Origin: an uncultured Verrucomicrobia subdivision 3 bacterium
Lineage (GTDB): Bacteria > Verrucomicrobiota > Verrucomicrobiia > Limisphaerales > UBA11358
Direction: 5' to 3'
Assembly (NCBI GenBank): GCA_903858275.1
Contig: CAIOIC010000023.1
Coordinates: 1-64,000 of the forward strand
Length of the DNA: 64,000 nt
The notes beneath the pieces were generated by a model. It was given only the letters and a program-made list of their open reading frames with translations. It was not told the DNA's origin and searched no databases. The position numbers were made by a program, and so were the translations under genes. The first letter of the stretch is position 1. Each line of letters starts with the position of its first letter. Below are positions 18,283 through 28,228 of this stretch, piece by piece.

Positions 18283-20346
18283 ATGATTTCCATTCACTTC
18301 GCCAGCCGCCGGGTTGCCGCATTTACTGCGTGCGCGGTGGTCGTGTTGCTTTTGGGCGCGCTGGATTTGCCGGCGCAGTATTGCGTCGATCCGGTGCGCG
18401 GCAATGACCTGAATCCCGGCACGGTCGAGTCTCCGTTCCGCACGGTGGAGCGGGCGCGCGATGCGGTGCGCGGGGTGCGTTCGTCCATGACGCGCGACCT
18501 TGTGGTGCAACTGCGCGGCGGCAATTATCCGGTCAGCGCCACGCTCCGCTTCGACGAGCGGGACGGCGGCGCGAACGGGTATCGGGTGATTTACCAGGCT
18601 TACGCGGGAGAGCAGCCGGTGCTGGACGCCGGCGTCCGCGTGACGGGCTGGCAGGAGGCGGGTCACGGCATCTGGAAGGCGTCGGGCATTGCGGTGGATA
18701 ATTTCCGGCAGCTTTACGTCAACGGCGTTCGCGCCAACCGGGCGCGCTCGAAGCAAATGGTTTCGGGCACGGGCTGGCCCAAGCCTTACGTTTCGTTCAC
18801 GACGAACAACTGGCAGTTGACGAACGAATTTTACCCCGACGGCATCAAGGTGGCGGAGACGGCCATTGGCGCGAACTGGAAAAATCACAAGGACATCGAA
18901 CTCGTCTGGATTGGCGAGGAATCCAAATGCACCTGGCGCAGTCACCGGCTGTTGGTGAATTCGCTCGCGGCTGGCGGGAGCAATTCCACCATCATCAAGC
19001 TGGACAACTACGGCTTCGTCATGACGAGTTCGCTGATGTCGCGGCCGCTGCCGGGAAATCCGTTTTACATCGAGAACGCCTACGAACTTTTGGACGAGCC
19101 GGGCGAATGGTATTTCAACCGCAGCACCCGCGAGCTATTTTACCATCCGCGCGCCGGTGAAGATTTGCGGATGGCGGAAGTTTACGTTCCCGGCGCGGTC
19201 GAAACGATTCTGGCCATCGCCGGTTCTACGCTTTCCAACAAAGTGAGCGATTTGGTCTTTGACGGTCTGACATTCCGGCACACGACCTGGCTGCGGCCCA
19301 GCACGAGCCGGTTGGGCGCGTGTTGCAATCAGGCCGATAAATACATCAAAGGCTTCGGCAACATCGGCCGCGCGCACAAAGCCATCTTCCGCAAGGAATT
19401 CTATTTCGATCCCGCCTACGACTATGTAGTGGATGCGCAAGGCGAGGCCGAAGGTTTCAAGCCGGCGGGCAGTGTGGAAGTGAATGCCGCCGAGCGCATC
19501 GCCATCCAGAATTGCCGCTTTGAACATCTCGGCGGCGTCGGGATTGAGCTGACGCAGGGTGGCAACGCGGTGGCGATTGTCGGCAACATTTTCCGGGACC
19601 TCTCGGCCACGGCAATTGTGATTGGCCGCTGGGACCAGGATTACTGCGGCCCGAACGAGGAGGTCTGCAAGGACGATGTCATCGCCAACAATCTCATCAC
19701 TCGGGTCGGTCAGGAATATTACAATTCACTCGCCATCACGGCCTTTTTCACGGACGGCCTGACGATTCGCCACAACGAGCTGACCGATCTTCCTTACAGC
19801 GGCATTTCCTCCGGTTGGGGTTCGTGGAAAGGCATGGGCGCGTGGACCACCAGCAACCGCCGCAATGTCATCGAAAATAATTTCATCTCCAACTTCTGCC
19901 AGAAATGCAGCGACGGCGGCGGCATCTACACCATCGGTATTGGCAAATCGCGCACCGATCCCGACACGCTGACGAGCAAGATTCGCGGCAATTACATCAC
20001 CGGCATCGGCACGGGTTACGGCGCGTTGTATCCCGATGAAGGCAGTTGTTACTACGAGCTGACCGGCAATGTGCTGGAAAATGTCGAAACCACTTCGCAC
20101 GGAAAATGGCTGCACCTGTGGTCCAAGGATCATCATGATATCACCGTGACGGGCAACTTCAGCGACAGCCCGAAGCTCATCAACAAAGGTCTCAACTGCG
20201 TGGTGACAAATAACACCGTCTATCAAGGGAGCAACCGTCCGGCGGCAGCCGTAGAAATCATCCGCAAAGCCGGGCTTGAGCCGGCCTATTCCAAATTGCG
20301 GTTGCCTTTGCTGCAATTCAACAAGCCGGAAGTGCCTGCTCCGTGA
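18283..20346 (+). CDS. Secreted parallel beta-helix protein (GH141-like architecture)
   Basis: 687 residues with a hydrophobic leader (about residues 10-30, ending LPAQ). It begins YCVDPVRGNDLNPGTVESPF, the same opening as the beta-helix proteins at 11061 and 44618. A GGNYPVSATLRF strand follows, then the domain with EPGEWYFNRSTRELFYHP, then helix coils of the NRNVIENNFIS type. It is the first gene of block 2 and ends at TGATG with the first FAD oxidoreductase. It is probably a glycosidase or lyase acting outside the cytoplasm. The catalytic residues are not identifiable by eye. Confidence 0.75.
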   Translation: MISIHFASRRVAAFTACAVVVLLLGALDLPAQYCVDPVRGNDLNPGTVESPFRTVERARDAVRGVRSSMTRDLVVQLRGGNYPVSATLRFDERDGGANGYRVIYQAYAGEQPVLDAGVRVTGWQEAGHGIWKASGIAVDNFRQLYVNGVRANRARSKQMVSGTGWPKPYVSFTTNNWQLTNEFYPDGIKVAETAIGANWKNHKDIELVWIGEESKCTWRSHRLLVNSLAAGGSNSTIIKLDNYGFVMTSSLMSRPLPGNPFYIENAYELLDEPGEWYFNRSTRELFYHPRAGEDLRMAEVYVPGAVETILAIAGSTLSNKVSDLVFDGLTFRHTTWLRPSTSRLGACCNQADKYIKGFGNIGRAHKAIFRKEFYFDPAYDYVVDAQGEAEGFKPAGSVEVNAAERIAIQNCRFEHLGGVGIELTQGGNAVAIVGNIFRDLSATAIVIGRWDQDYCGPNEEVCKDDVIANNLITRVGQEYYNSLAITAFFTDGLTIRHNELTDLPYSGISSGWGSWKGMGAWTTSNRRNVIENNFISNFCQKCSDGGGIYTIGIGKSRTDPDTLTSKIRGNYITGIGTGYGALYPDEGSCYYELTGNVLENVETTSHGKWLHLWSKDHHDITVTGNFSDSPKLINKGLNCVVTNNTVYQGSNRPAAAVEIIRKAGLEPAYSKLRLPLLQFNKPEVPAP

Positions 20347-21716
20347 TGAGAACCAAGTCAGCACCATTACTCGTGAAAACCATCCACATCCCCGCCCGAA
20401 CCATTCCCGTCGCCCACGAAGCCGATCTCGTCGTTGTCGGCGGCGGACCGTCGGGCATTGCCACCGCCGTTTCCGCCGCGCGTCACGGCGCGAAGGTGGT
20501 TCTGCTCGAACGCTGGCCCAGCGTCGGCGGCGCGGCGACGAATGCCTTGGTCAACATCTGGCACACCAGCGACCGCGAGAAAATTGTGATTCTCGGCATT
20601 GTTCAGGAACTCATCGAACGCCTCCAGCGCCGGTCGGGTGCGATTCACCGGTTGCACAAATATCCGAGCAAACCGGAGACCTATGAATTCGCGCCGCACG
20701 AAATGCGCGTGGCCATGCACGAGTTGCTCGACGATGTCGGCGTCACCACCATCTGCCATCTCGCCGCAATCGAGCCGTTGGTCGAAGGCAACCGCATCAC
20801 CGGCGTGCTCGCCGACACCAAGACCGGGCGCAAGGCGTTCCTCGGCCGGTTCGTGGTGGATGGCACCGGCGACGGCGATGTGGCGGCGGCGGCGGGTTTG
20901 CCTTACGAATTCGGCCGCAAATCCGACGGGCGCGTTCAGGGCATGACCATGATGTATAACGTCTCCGGCGTGGACGCCCACGAAGTTTCGCGCAACGAAG
21001 CCGAAGCCGAGCGCGTGGTGCAGTTGATGAAAGATTTGCGCGATCGCGGCGAGTTTCCGCAGTTCTTCGAGTTCGCCGCGAAAAGTTATCTGACTTTCGG
21101 GCGCGACCCCGGTGTTTCCTACAACATGTGCCCCGTTGCCGGAAATCCGCTGGATGAATTGGAACTCACGCGCTGTTCCGTGCAGGCGCGCAAACAGGTT
21201 TTGCAGTATGTGGATCTATGGCGGCGCGAAATGCCCGGCTTTCAAAATGCCAAAGTCACGCAGATGGGCTTCTGGCTCGGCATCCGCGAAGGCCGTCGCG
21301 TCAAGGGCCGCGAAACCCTCACCGCCGAGGATGTCGTGAAGGCGCGCAAGCGTCCCGACGCCGTGGGCCACGGTTTTTTTGCCGTGGACATCCACGATCC
21401 CAAAGGCGGCGGGCACAGCACCTGGGTGGAATACGACCGCACGCCGCCCGTCGGCCAGAGCTATCACATCCCGCTCGGCATGTGTCTCAACGATCAGATT
21501 CCGAATCTCGCCGTGGCTGGCCGTTGCGCTTCCAGCACGCACGAAGGTCACGGCTCGGTGCGCGTGCAGACTCATTGCATCACGATGGGCCAGGGACTCG
21601 GCACAGCCATCGCGCTCGCACTGAAAGCGGGAACGGCCATCGCCAAAGTAAATCTTACCAAACTGCAAACCACGCTGCGCAACGACGGCGCTTATCTCAA
21701 GGATGTGCCGGCCTGA
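20346..21716 (+). CDS. FAD-dependent oxidoreductase (FAD_oxidored type), first of a pair
   Basis: 456 residues from ATG 20346, which shares one base with the preceding stop (TGATG); GTG 20343 is the alternative. The Rossmann motif VVGGGPSGIATAVSAARHGAKVVLLER binds FAD. VDGTGDGDVAAAAGLPYEFG and a C-terminal VAGRCASSTHEGHGSVR motif are typical of the FAD_oxidored group that sits in many planctomycete and verrucomicrobial sugar loci. No export signal is seen, so it is cytoplasmic. It probably oxidises a hydroxyl on a sugar or polyol derivative. It is a clear paralogue of the next gene, separated by 12 bp. Confidence 0.85.
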   Translation: MRTKSAPLLVKTIHIPARTIPVAHEADLVVVGGGPSGIATAVSAARHGAKVVLLERWPSVGGAATNALVNIWHTSDREKIVILGIVQELIERLQRRSGAIHRLHKYPSKPETYEFAPHEMRVAMHELLDDVGVTTICHLAAIEPLVEGNRITGVLADTKTGRKAFLGRFVVDGTGDGDVAAAAGLPYEFGRKSDGRVQGMTMMYNVSGVDAHEVSRNEAEAERVVQLMKDLRDRGEFPQFFEFAAKSYLTFGRDPGVSYNMCPVAGNPLDELELTRCSVQARKQVLQYVDLWRREMPGFQNAKVTQMGFWLGIREGRRVKGRETLTAEDVVKARKRPDAVGHGFFAVDIHDPKGGGHSTWVEYDRTPPVGQSYHIPLGMCLNDQIPNLAVAGRCASSTHEGHGSVRVQTHCITMGQGLGTAIALALKAGTAIAKVNLTKLQTTLRNDGAYLKDVPA

Positions 21717-21728
21717 ACTCGTGCAAAC

Positions 21729-23045
21729 ATGAAGCGCCTCATCGAAACATTTTTCACGCCCATCGAAGACGCGGGCGATGTGATTGTCGTGGGCGCGGGT
21801 AGCACCGGCGTTGCGGCAGCGCTCGCAGCGGCCCGGCTTGGTCTGCGCGTCACGCTGGTTGATCCCGCGTCGCACGTCGGCGGCACGTTGGTTTCGGGCA
21901 TTCCCATTCTCGGTTATCACGACGGCGAAAAGCAGGTCGTCGCGGGCATCGCCGATGAAATTGTCCGCGAACTCCACCGGCAGGGCGGCACGGAGGATTA
22001 TCCGATCCGTTCCACCATCGTGAATGTGGACACGGAGCGGTTGAAATATGTTTTGCTGAACCTGCTGGAAAAAGCCGGCGTGCAATTGCGCCTGCACACG
22101 CTGTTCACCGGCGTGAAAACGGAGGCGGACTGCATCACGCATGTCATCGTCGAGGGTAAAGGCGGACGTCGCGCACTGTCCGCGCGCTGGTTTGTGGACG
22201 CCACGGGCGACGCCGATCTCGCGGTGGCCGCTGGTGTGCCGACGGAAAAAGGCCGGCGCGAAGACGGCAAAACGCAGGCCATGACGCTGATGTTCGGCAT
22301 TGGTGGCATTAACAAGGACGCTTTCAACGCCTGGGGCGGCTATGCGCGCATGACGGAATTGTGGCAAAACGTGTCCGCCGGTTTTCGCAATCCGCGCAAG
22401 ACGGACTTCTCTCATTTCTGGGGGCCGGCTTCGCGCACCGGAGAATGGGCGTTCAACGGCACGCGCGTGCTGGAGGCCGATGGCACGGACAGCGTTTCGC
22501 TTACGCGTGCTGAGGTGGAGGGACGGCGGCAGGTGTTCGAGTTGGTGGATGATTTTCTGCGTCCGCGCGTGCCCGGCTTCGAGCGAGCCTTCGTGGCGTG
22601 GACCGCGCCGAAGATCGGGGTGCGCGAAACCCGCCGCATCGTCGGCGCTTACACGCTCACGCGGGAGGACATCTGGAATTTTGTGAAGTTCCGGGACGCC
22701 ATCTGCCACGGCAGCTACCCGATCGACATCCACAGCCCGACCGGTTCGACCACGGAATTTCCCGATCAACATTTTTATGGCGGCCGCCATTGGACGATTC
22801 CGTATCGCTCGCTCGTGCCGCTGCAAATCCGCAATCTGCTCGTCGGCGGACGTTGCCTTTCTGCGACGCACGAGGCGCTGGCCGCCGTGCGCGTGATGGC
22901 CAACACCATCGCCACCGGCGAAGCCATCGGCACGGCCTTCGCGCTCTGTGACCAACATCAAACCGAGCCGCTCGCGCTCAATCCGAAATTGCTGCGTGCC
23001 CAACTCCGCGCACATGGCGCGTGGCTGCCGGAGAAAAAATCATGA
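21729..23045 (+). CDS. FAD-dependent oxidoreductase (FAD_oxidored type), second of a pair
   Basis: 438 residues. The FAD motif is VVGAGSTGVAAALAAARLG, followed by GGTLVSGIPILGYHDG, VDATGDADLAVAAGVPTEKG and VGGRCLSATHEALAAVR. All align with the neighbouring oxidoreductase, so the pair arose by duplication. Two diverged copies in tandem may form a heteromer or catalyse successive oxidations. The stop overlaps the ATG of the alpha-mannosidase (ATGA). It is cytoplasmic, with no leader. Confidence 0.85.
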   Translation: MKRLIETFFTPIEDAGDVIVVGAGSTGVAAALAAARLGLRVTLVDPASHVGGTLVSGIPILGYHDGEKQVVAGIADEIVRELHRQGGTEDYPIRSTIVNVDTERLKYVLLNLLEKAGVQLRLHTLFTGVKTEADCITHVIVEGKGGRRALSARWFVDATGDADLAVAAGVPTEKGRREDGKTQAMTLMFGIGGINKDAFNAWGGYARMTELWQNVSAGFRNPRKTDFSHFWGPASRTGEWAFNGTRVLEADGTDSVSLTRAEVEGRRQVFELVDDFLRPRVPGFERAFVAWTAPKIGVRETRRIVGAYTLTREDIWNFVKFRDAICHGSYPIDIHSPTGSTTEFPDQHFYGGRHWTIPYRSLVPLQIRNLLVGGRCLSATHEALAAVRVMANTIATGEAIGTAFALCDQHQTEPLALNPKLLRAQLRAHGAWLPEKKS

Positions 23046-25555
23046 ACGCTCCCGCTCGCAAAACGCTTCATCTCATCTCACAGGCGCACATTGATCCTGT
23101 CTGGCTGTGGCCGTGGACAGATGGCGCGGCGGAAGTTCTGACCACGGTGCAAAGCGCGGTGGATCGCGCCGCCGAAAACACGGATTTCAAATTCACCCGC
23201 GCCTCGGCAGCGACCTATCGCTGGCTGAAGGAAATGGATCCGCGCCTCTTCGCGCAAGTGCGGCGACTGGTTCGCGCTGGGCGCTGGGAAGTGGTCGGAG
23301 GCTGGATTGAGCAGCCGGATTGCAATCTGCCGTCCACCGAGAGTTTTGTCCGGCAGAGTCTTTACGGCAAAGCGTGGCTGAAAGCCGAACTCGGCGTGGA
23401 CGTGGACATCGGCTACAACGTCGATTCCTTCGGCCACGCGGGCGGTTTGCCGCAAATGCTACGCCGCGCGGGTTTCCGCCGTTACGTCTTCATGCGGCCC
23501 GACAAAAACGAAGCGCCGGGAGTGCCGGATTTATTCTGGTGGGAAAGCCCCGACGGATCGCGCATCCTCACGCAGCGCGTGCCGGAGCAATACAGCCAGT
23601 CGCCCAAGACCACGGCGAAAGATTTGGAAAAATTGCTCCGCGAAACGAACCCGCGCCATTTCTCACCGGGCTTCGAGCACGGACTTTTCTTCTTCGGTGT
23701 CGGCAATCACGGCGGCGGGCCGACGCGCGAACACATCGCCCGCATCAAGCAACTGCAAAACGATTCCAGTTTGCCGGAGCTGCGTTTCTCCAAGCTCGCG
23801 GAATATTTCGCCGCCGTGGAAAAATCTCCCGCTTTCGCCAAACTGCCCGTCTGGCGCGGCGATTTGCAATACCACGCGCGCGGCTGCTACTCCGCCACCG
23901 GCGAAGTCAAACGCCTGAATCGTCGCGCCGAAAAAAGTTTGTTCGTGGCTGAGTCCGCGCAAGTCGCCGCCGGTCTGGCCGGGCAGCGCGATCTCGCCAA
24001 GCCGTCGCTCGGCGCGGCGTGGTGGCGTCTGCTCTTCAATCAATTTCACGACATTCTCGCCGGCTCGTGCGTGGCGTCCGCTCTGCCGCAAACGCGCGAT
24101 GCCGTCGGCGGAGCGTGCGCCGATGCGGATGAGCTGGCGACGAAAGCCGCGCTGCGTCTCGCCCGAAGCGTGGACACGCGCGGCGAGCCGGGCGGCGTTT
24201 TGTTTTTGCACAATCCGTTGCCGTGGCCGCGCCGCGTCACCGTGCAAACCGACGCCTTCAGCGATCCGCACGGACGTGATCCCATCACGCATCTACAAAC
24301 CCGCGATGGCAAGAAAATCCCGCTGCAATGGATGCGCGCTGAGGCGCACTTTGGGCCGTGGCTGTTGCCGTGGCAGAAGCTGACCGCCGTCGTGGAATTG
24401 CCCGCGCTGGGGTATCAAGTTTTTCGTCTCGCCACCGGCGCGCCGCCGAAGCCGAAGCCTGCGCCAGTGGTTTCGTTCCGCGTTTCGAGCAAGTCGCCCG
24501 GCTTGGAATCGTGGACTTCGCGCGACGGCGTGGAATTGCTCGTCGCGCCGCTGAGCCTGGTCGTGATCGAAGACCAGAGCGACACCTGGGCGCACAGCGT
24601 GGATGCCTTCGCGAAAGAAATCGGTCGGCCAACGCTCGTGGAAAGCGGCGTCGTGGAACAAGGTCCGCTGCGCACCGTGCATCGGCAGAAGGCGACTTGG
24701 GGGCGTTCGCAAATCTGGATTGATTTCGTTCACGACCTTGCCACGGACGCGATTGAACTGCGCTTCCGCATCAACTGGCAGGAGCGCCGGCAAATTCTAA
24801 AACTGGAAATTCCCACCGCGCTGGCCGCACCGCGCGTCGTGTGTCGGAGCGCCGGTGGAATGTCCGCGCGACCATTTGCCGGTGACGAGCAGCCGCAGCA
24901 GGATTGGGTGGCGCTCACGGGAAAAATCGGCGCAGCCGCACGCACCCTCGCTTTGCTCAACGACGGATCTTACAGCTACTCGTGCGAAGGTTCTTGTCTG
25001 CGCACGATTCTGGTTCGCTCCACGCCGTTCGCCGAGTTCGCGCTGCCGCTGGATGAAAAACAGGGTGCTTGGGTGGACGGACTGCGCAGCGCGGGCGGAA
25101 ACAATGTTATCGGCGCGCGTGTGCCGGACGATGCACCCGAGCCGTTCACCGATGAAGTCTGGCAGGAGCGGCGTTTCGCATTGGTGGAGCATCGCGGCAA
25201 GGTCGCGGCCACACTCGCGCGCATTGATCGTCAGGCGGAGGAATTTCAGCTCAAGCCGTTCGCATTTGTGGATTCGGCGCATCCGGGGACCGAGCCGTGG
25301 GAACAATCTTTTCTCGCCGTCGCGCCGGTCACGGTGTCGGTGCTCGCGGTGAAACCCGCCGAGGATGGAAAAGGTTTCATCGTGCGCTTGCAGGAAATGT
25401 CCGGTCGCGCCAGCGCGGCGACGGTAACTTTCGGCGGACAAACTGCGCTCAAAGAAGTTCCGTTGCAGCCGTGGGAAATCAAAACGCTGCGCCTGCAACT
25501 CACGCGCAACGGTTGGACCGCGCATACCGTTGACAGCTTGGAGGGAAAACTGTGA
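23042..25555 (+). CDS. GH38 alpha-mannosidase
   Basis: 837 residues from ATG 23042, which overlaps the upstream stop; the longer frame from 23021 has no merit. The N-terminal catalytic domain starts with the GH38 zinc motif AHIDPVWLWPW (H16, D18) and carries the nucleophile D128 in GYNVDSFGHAGGLPQML. The helical linker domain contains NQFHDILAGS, and the C-terminal half is the large beta-sandwich region usual for the family. No signal peptide is seen, so it acts on imported oligosaccharides, retaining alpha-mannose or a related sugar. Zn-dependent GH38 enzymes can also accept other alpha-linked residues. Its stop overlaps the GTG of the ROK gene. Confidence 0.92.
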   Translation: MNAPARKTLHLISQAHIDPVWLWPWTDGAAEVLTTVQSAVDRAAENTDFKFTRASAATYRWLKEMDPRLFAQVRRLVRAGRWEVVGGWIEQPDCNLPSTESFVRQSLYGKAWLKAELGVDVDIGYNVDSFGHAGGLPQMLRRAGFRRYVFMRPDKNEAPGVPDLFWWESPDGSRILTQRVPEQYSQSPKTTAKDLEKLLRETNPRHFSPGFEHGLFFFGVGNHGGGPTREHIARIKQLQNDSSLPELRFSKLAEYFAAVEKSPAFAKLPVWRGDLQYHARGCYSATGEVKRLNRRAEKSLFVAESAQVAAGLAGQRDLAKPSLGAAWWRLLFNQFHDILAGSCVASALPQTRDAVGGACADADELATKAALRLARSVDTRGEPGGVLFLHNPLPWPRRVTVQTDAFSDPHGRDPITHLQTRDGKKIPLQWMRAEAHFGPWLLPWQKLTAVVELPALGYQVFRLATGAPPKPKPAPVVSFRVSSKSPGLESWTSRDGVELLVAPLSLVVIEDQSDTWAHSVDAFAKEIGRPTLVESGVVEQGPLRTVHRQKATWGRSQIWIDFVHDLATDAIELRFRINWQERRQILKLEIPTALAAPRVVCRSAGGMSARPFAGDEQPQQDWVALTGKIGAAARTLALLNDGSYSYSCEGSCLRTILVRSTPFAEFALPLDEKQGAWVDGLRSAGGNNVIGARVPDDAPEPFTDEVWQERRFALVEHRGKVAATLARIDRQAEEFQLKPFAFVDSAHPGTEPWEQSFLAVAPVTVSVLAVKPAEDGKGFIVRLQEMSGRASAATVTFGGQTALKEVPLQPWEIKTLRLQLTRNGWTAHTVDSLEGKL

Positions 25556-26472
25556 GTTCAACCGAACCAAACCTCCTTGGCATTGATCTCGGCGGCACGA
25601 AAACCGCCGTCGTGCTTGGCGATCACACTGGCAAGATTCACGCGCGCGCACAGTTTTCCACTGGCACTCCGTTGGAAACGCGCCGTCGCATCGTGGAAGC
25701 TGCCGTTAGCTTCGGTCGCGAATTTGAGCGCGTGGGCATTGCCTGCGGCGGGCCGCTCGATGCCGCGCGTGGACGCATTCTCGCGCCGCCGAATCTGCCC
25801 GGCTGGGAAGGTGCGGAATTGGTTTCGTGGTTTGAAAATGATTTGCAAAAACCGGTGGCGCTCGTCAACGACGCCAATGCCGGCGCGCTTGCCGAGTGGC
25901 GCTGGGGCGCGGGACGCGGTGGGACGGACATCGTCTTTCTCACCTGCGGCACGGGACTCGGCGCGGGCATCATTGCGGGCGGACGCTTGCTCGCAGGTGC
26001 GGGCGGCAACGCGGGCGAGATTGGCCATGTGCGGCTCACCGAAACCGGTCCGCTCGGCTACGGCAAAGCGGGTAGTGCGGAAGGCTGGAGTTCCGGCGGC
26101 GGCATCGGGCGGCAGGCGGTGGCGGCGGGTTGGCCAAGCGGCACGACCGCGAAAGACATTGCTTTCGCGGCCGATGCGGGTGACACGCGGGCGATTGCAT
26201 TGCTCGAACAAGCCGGCGCAAAACTTGGTCGCACGATTGCGATGCTCGTAGATGTGTTGAATCCGCAGATTGTTGTGCTCGGTTCGCTTTATGTTCGCGC
26301 CCGCCGCCATCTTGAACCCGCGCTGCGTCGCGAATTGGAAGCCGAAGCGTTGCCGGAATTGCTCGCGTCCTGCCGCGTCGTCCCCGCCGAACTCGGCGAA
26401 AACATTGGCGACTTGCAAGCGCTCGCGGCAGCGTTAGAACCAACTAGCGTAATAAAATCAACGGCACCATGA
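25552..26472 (+). CDS. ROK-family sugar kinase lacking the zinc-cysteine motif
   Basis: 306 residues from GTG 25552 (GTGA overlap). ATP-binding GIDLGGTKTAVVLGD lies at the N-terminus, the catalytic Asp in VNDANAGALAEW, and the phosphate-binding motif in CGTGLGAGII. The family's CxCGxxGCxE zinc site is replaced by GPLGYGKAGSAEGWSSG, with no cysteines, so this belongs to a ROK subgroup without the structural zinc or is a divergent enzyme. The likely role is phosphorylation of a hexose released by the mannosidase upstream. It is not a repressor, because no N-terminal HTH is present. Confidence 0.88.
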   Translation: MSSTEPNLLGIDLGGTKTAVVLGDHTGKIHARAQFSTGTPLETRRRIVEAAVSFGREFERVGIACGGPLDAARGRILAPPNLPGWEGAELVSWFENDLQKPVALVNDANAGALAEWRWGAGRGGTDIVFLTCGTGLGAGIIAGGRLLAGAGGNAGEIGHVRLTETGPLGYGKAGSAEGWSSGGGIGRQAVAAGWPSGTTAKDIAFAADAGDTRAIALLEQAGAKLGRTIAMLVDVLNPQIVVLGSLYVRARRHLEPALRRELEAEALPELLASCRVVPAELGENIGDLQALAAALEPTSVIKSTAP

Positions 26473-27572
26473 CTTCCAAAGAACGAATGATGCGCGCCCT
26501 GCGCCGCGAGAAACCGGATTGCCTTCCGGTCACGATTCACCAATGGCAGGCCTACCACCTGCGCGAATACATGGGTGGATGCGATCAGCTTGAGGCGTTT
26601 ATCCGTAGCGGGCTTGATGCGTCCATCATGCCTTGGCCGGTGATGATTGACCGGGTATCACCGGATTGGGAGGTGACCAGCCAGATATCCCCCCCGGATG
26701 GACGCGGTGCGGTCGAGACTCGATACACAGTCAAGACGCCCTCCGGCACGTTGACCTATCGGAAATGCGCGGACCAATACACCACATTTTTTTCCGAGCA
26801 CATCGCCAAGTCGCTCGACGACGTGGAAATCTTTCTCCGCCATTGGCCCGGGCAGACTCTGGATCGGGATTATGTCGCCTCGTGGTATGACCGCACCGGC
26901 GACCACGGCATTGTGCGCGGGTTCATTTCCGGTTGGAACCAGCCGGGCGTCTGGCAGGATTTCGTCGAACTCGTCGGCACCCAGGAAGCAATCCTGTATG
27001 CGATGGATGAACCGGAGCGGGTTCATGCGCTGCTGGCGGAGATTTCCCGCCAACGCGTGACTTTCGTGCAAGACCAGATGCCCGGGGCAAAATACGACCT
27101 CATCGAACACGGCGGCGGCGCGGCCAGCAGCACGGTCATCAGTCCCGCCATGTTTGAGGAATTTTGCGTGCCTTACGACCGGCCCGTGGTGGCCGCGCTG
27201 CATGACGGCGGTTTTCCCGTGGTCTATCACACTTGCGGCGGCATGGTGCCGCTGGCGGAATTGATTCCTTTGAATGGTTGCGATGCGAGTGAAACCTTGA
27301 GTCCTCCGGGCGTCGGCGGCGATGTCCGTCCGGAAACCCGCGCGCCACTCAAGGAGAAACTGGGAAGCAAGGTTGCGTTGATTGGCGGCATGGACCAGTT
27401 CGGCATTTTGAGCAACTCCTCACCGGCGCAAATCCGCGCGGAAACCCACGCACTGTTCCGGGATTTTGGCAAGGACGGCGGCTACATCTGTTCCGCCTGC
27501 GACCATTTTTTTGAGACGCCGCCGGAAAACCTCAAGCACTTCGCCGCCGCAGCGAAGGAATGCACTTACTAA
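26469..27572 (+). CDS. URO-D superfamily protein (uroporphyrinogen decarboxylase/methyltransferase-like)
   Basis: 367 residues, ATGA overlap with the kinase gene. It opens TSKERMMRALRREKPDCLPV, typical of URO-D-fold proteins, and keeps the late HTCGGMVPL and GGMDQFGIL strands seen in MtaA/CmuA-type methyltransferases. In those proteins the His-x-Cys pair binds zinc; HTCG here fits. True HemE is unlikely, given the sugar-operon context and non-HemE N-terminus. URO-D-like genes in sugar operons are known but functionally undefined; transfer of a methyl group to or from a sugar product is one possibility. Confidence 0.85.
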   Translation: MTSKERMMRALRREKPDCLPVTIHQWQAYHLREYMGGCDQLEAFIRSGLDASIMPWPVMIDRVSPDWEVTSQISPPDGRGAVETRYTVKTPSGTLTYRKCADQYTTFFSEHIAKSLDDVEIFLRHWPGQTLDRDYVASWYDRTGDHGIVRGFISGWNQPGVWQDFVELVGTQEAILYAMDEPERVHALLAEISRQRVTFVQDQMPGAKYDLIEHGGGAASSTVISPAMFEEFCVPYDRPVVAALHDGGFPVVYHTCGGMVPLAELIPLNGCDASETLSPPGVGGDVRPETRAPLKEKLGSKVALIGGMDQFGILSNSSPAQIRAETHALFRDFGKDGGYICSACDHFFETPPENLKHFAAAAKECTY

Positions 27573-27580
27573 ATCAGCTC

Positions 27581-28216
27581 ATGAATTCAAACGCTCCCGA
27601 CCGCCGCGACCATCTGGCAGAATTGCTTCAACGTCGTCCGGAATTAAATCCGCTCGCGGCGGACATTCGTCGCGCCGCCGATATGTTGCTCGCCAGTTTT
27701 CGCGCGGGCAGAAATGTGTTGATTGCCGGCAACGGCGGGAGCGCGGCGGACGCGGATCATTGGGCGGGTGAATTGATGAAAGGTTTTGAATCGCGGCGTC
27801 CGCTGCCGCCCGCCGAGCGGGAAAAACTTCCGCCGGCGTTTGCGGACAAACTGCAACAGGCTGTGCCGTGCATTCCGCTCACAGGATTTCCCGCGCTGCG
27901 CTCGGCGGTAGCCAATGACCTTGATCCGGTTTTGGAATACGCGCAGCTCGTAATCGCGCTGGGAAGGCCCGGAAGTTTGTTCATCGGCATTTCCACTTCC
28001 GGCAACGCGGCCAATGTCTGCGCCGCCGCGCAAGTCGCAAAGGCGCGCGGCCTCGCGGTGCTCGGCTTGACCGGCGCGGGTGGCGGCAAACTGGCGGGCC
28101 TTTGCGATTTGTGTCTGCGCGTGCCTGCGACGCGAACACTGCTTGCGCAGGAATTGCATCTGCCGGTCTATCACACGATTTGCCTGCTTGTCGAAGACGA
28201 GTTCTTTAACCTTTAA
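27581..28216 (+). CDS. SIS-domain phosphosugar isomerase (GmhA-like)
   Basis: 211 residues from ATG 27581; ATG 27560 would overlap the upstream gene by 13 bp. The SIS fold is shown by VLIAGNGGSAADADHWAGEL and GISTSGNAANV, both phosphosugar-binding loops, and a C-terminal QELHLPVYHTICLLVED as in GmhA. GmhA makes heptose for LPS, but its position between a URO-D gene and a sugar transporter suggests a catabolic aldose/ketose phosphate isomerase acting after the ROK kinase. Confidence 0.88.
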   Translation: MNSNAPDRRDHLAELLQRRPELNPLAADIRRAADMLLASFRAGRNVLIAGNGGSAADADHWAGELMKGFESRRPLPPAEREKLPPAFADKLQQAVPCIPLTGFPALRSAVANDLDPVLEYAQLVIALGRPGSLFIGISTSGNAANVCAAAQVAKARGLAVLGLTGAGGGKLAGLCDLCLRVPATRTLLAQELHLPVYHTICLLVEDEFFNL

Positions 28217-28228
28217 TTCAACCACACC

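Noticed and set aside
21216-23015. 599-residue minus-strand frame opposite the FAD oxidoreductases
   Set aside because: Both plus-strand genes carry FAD motifs. The minus frame has no recognisable domain.
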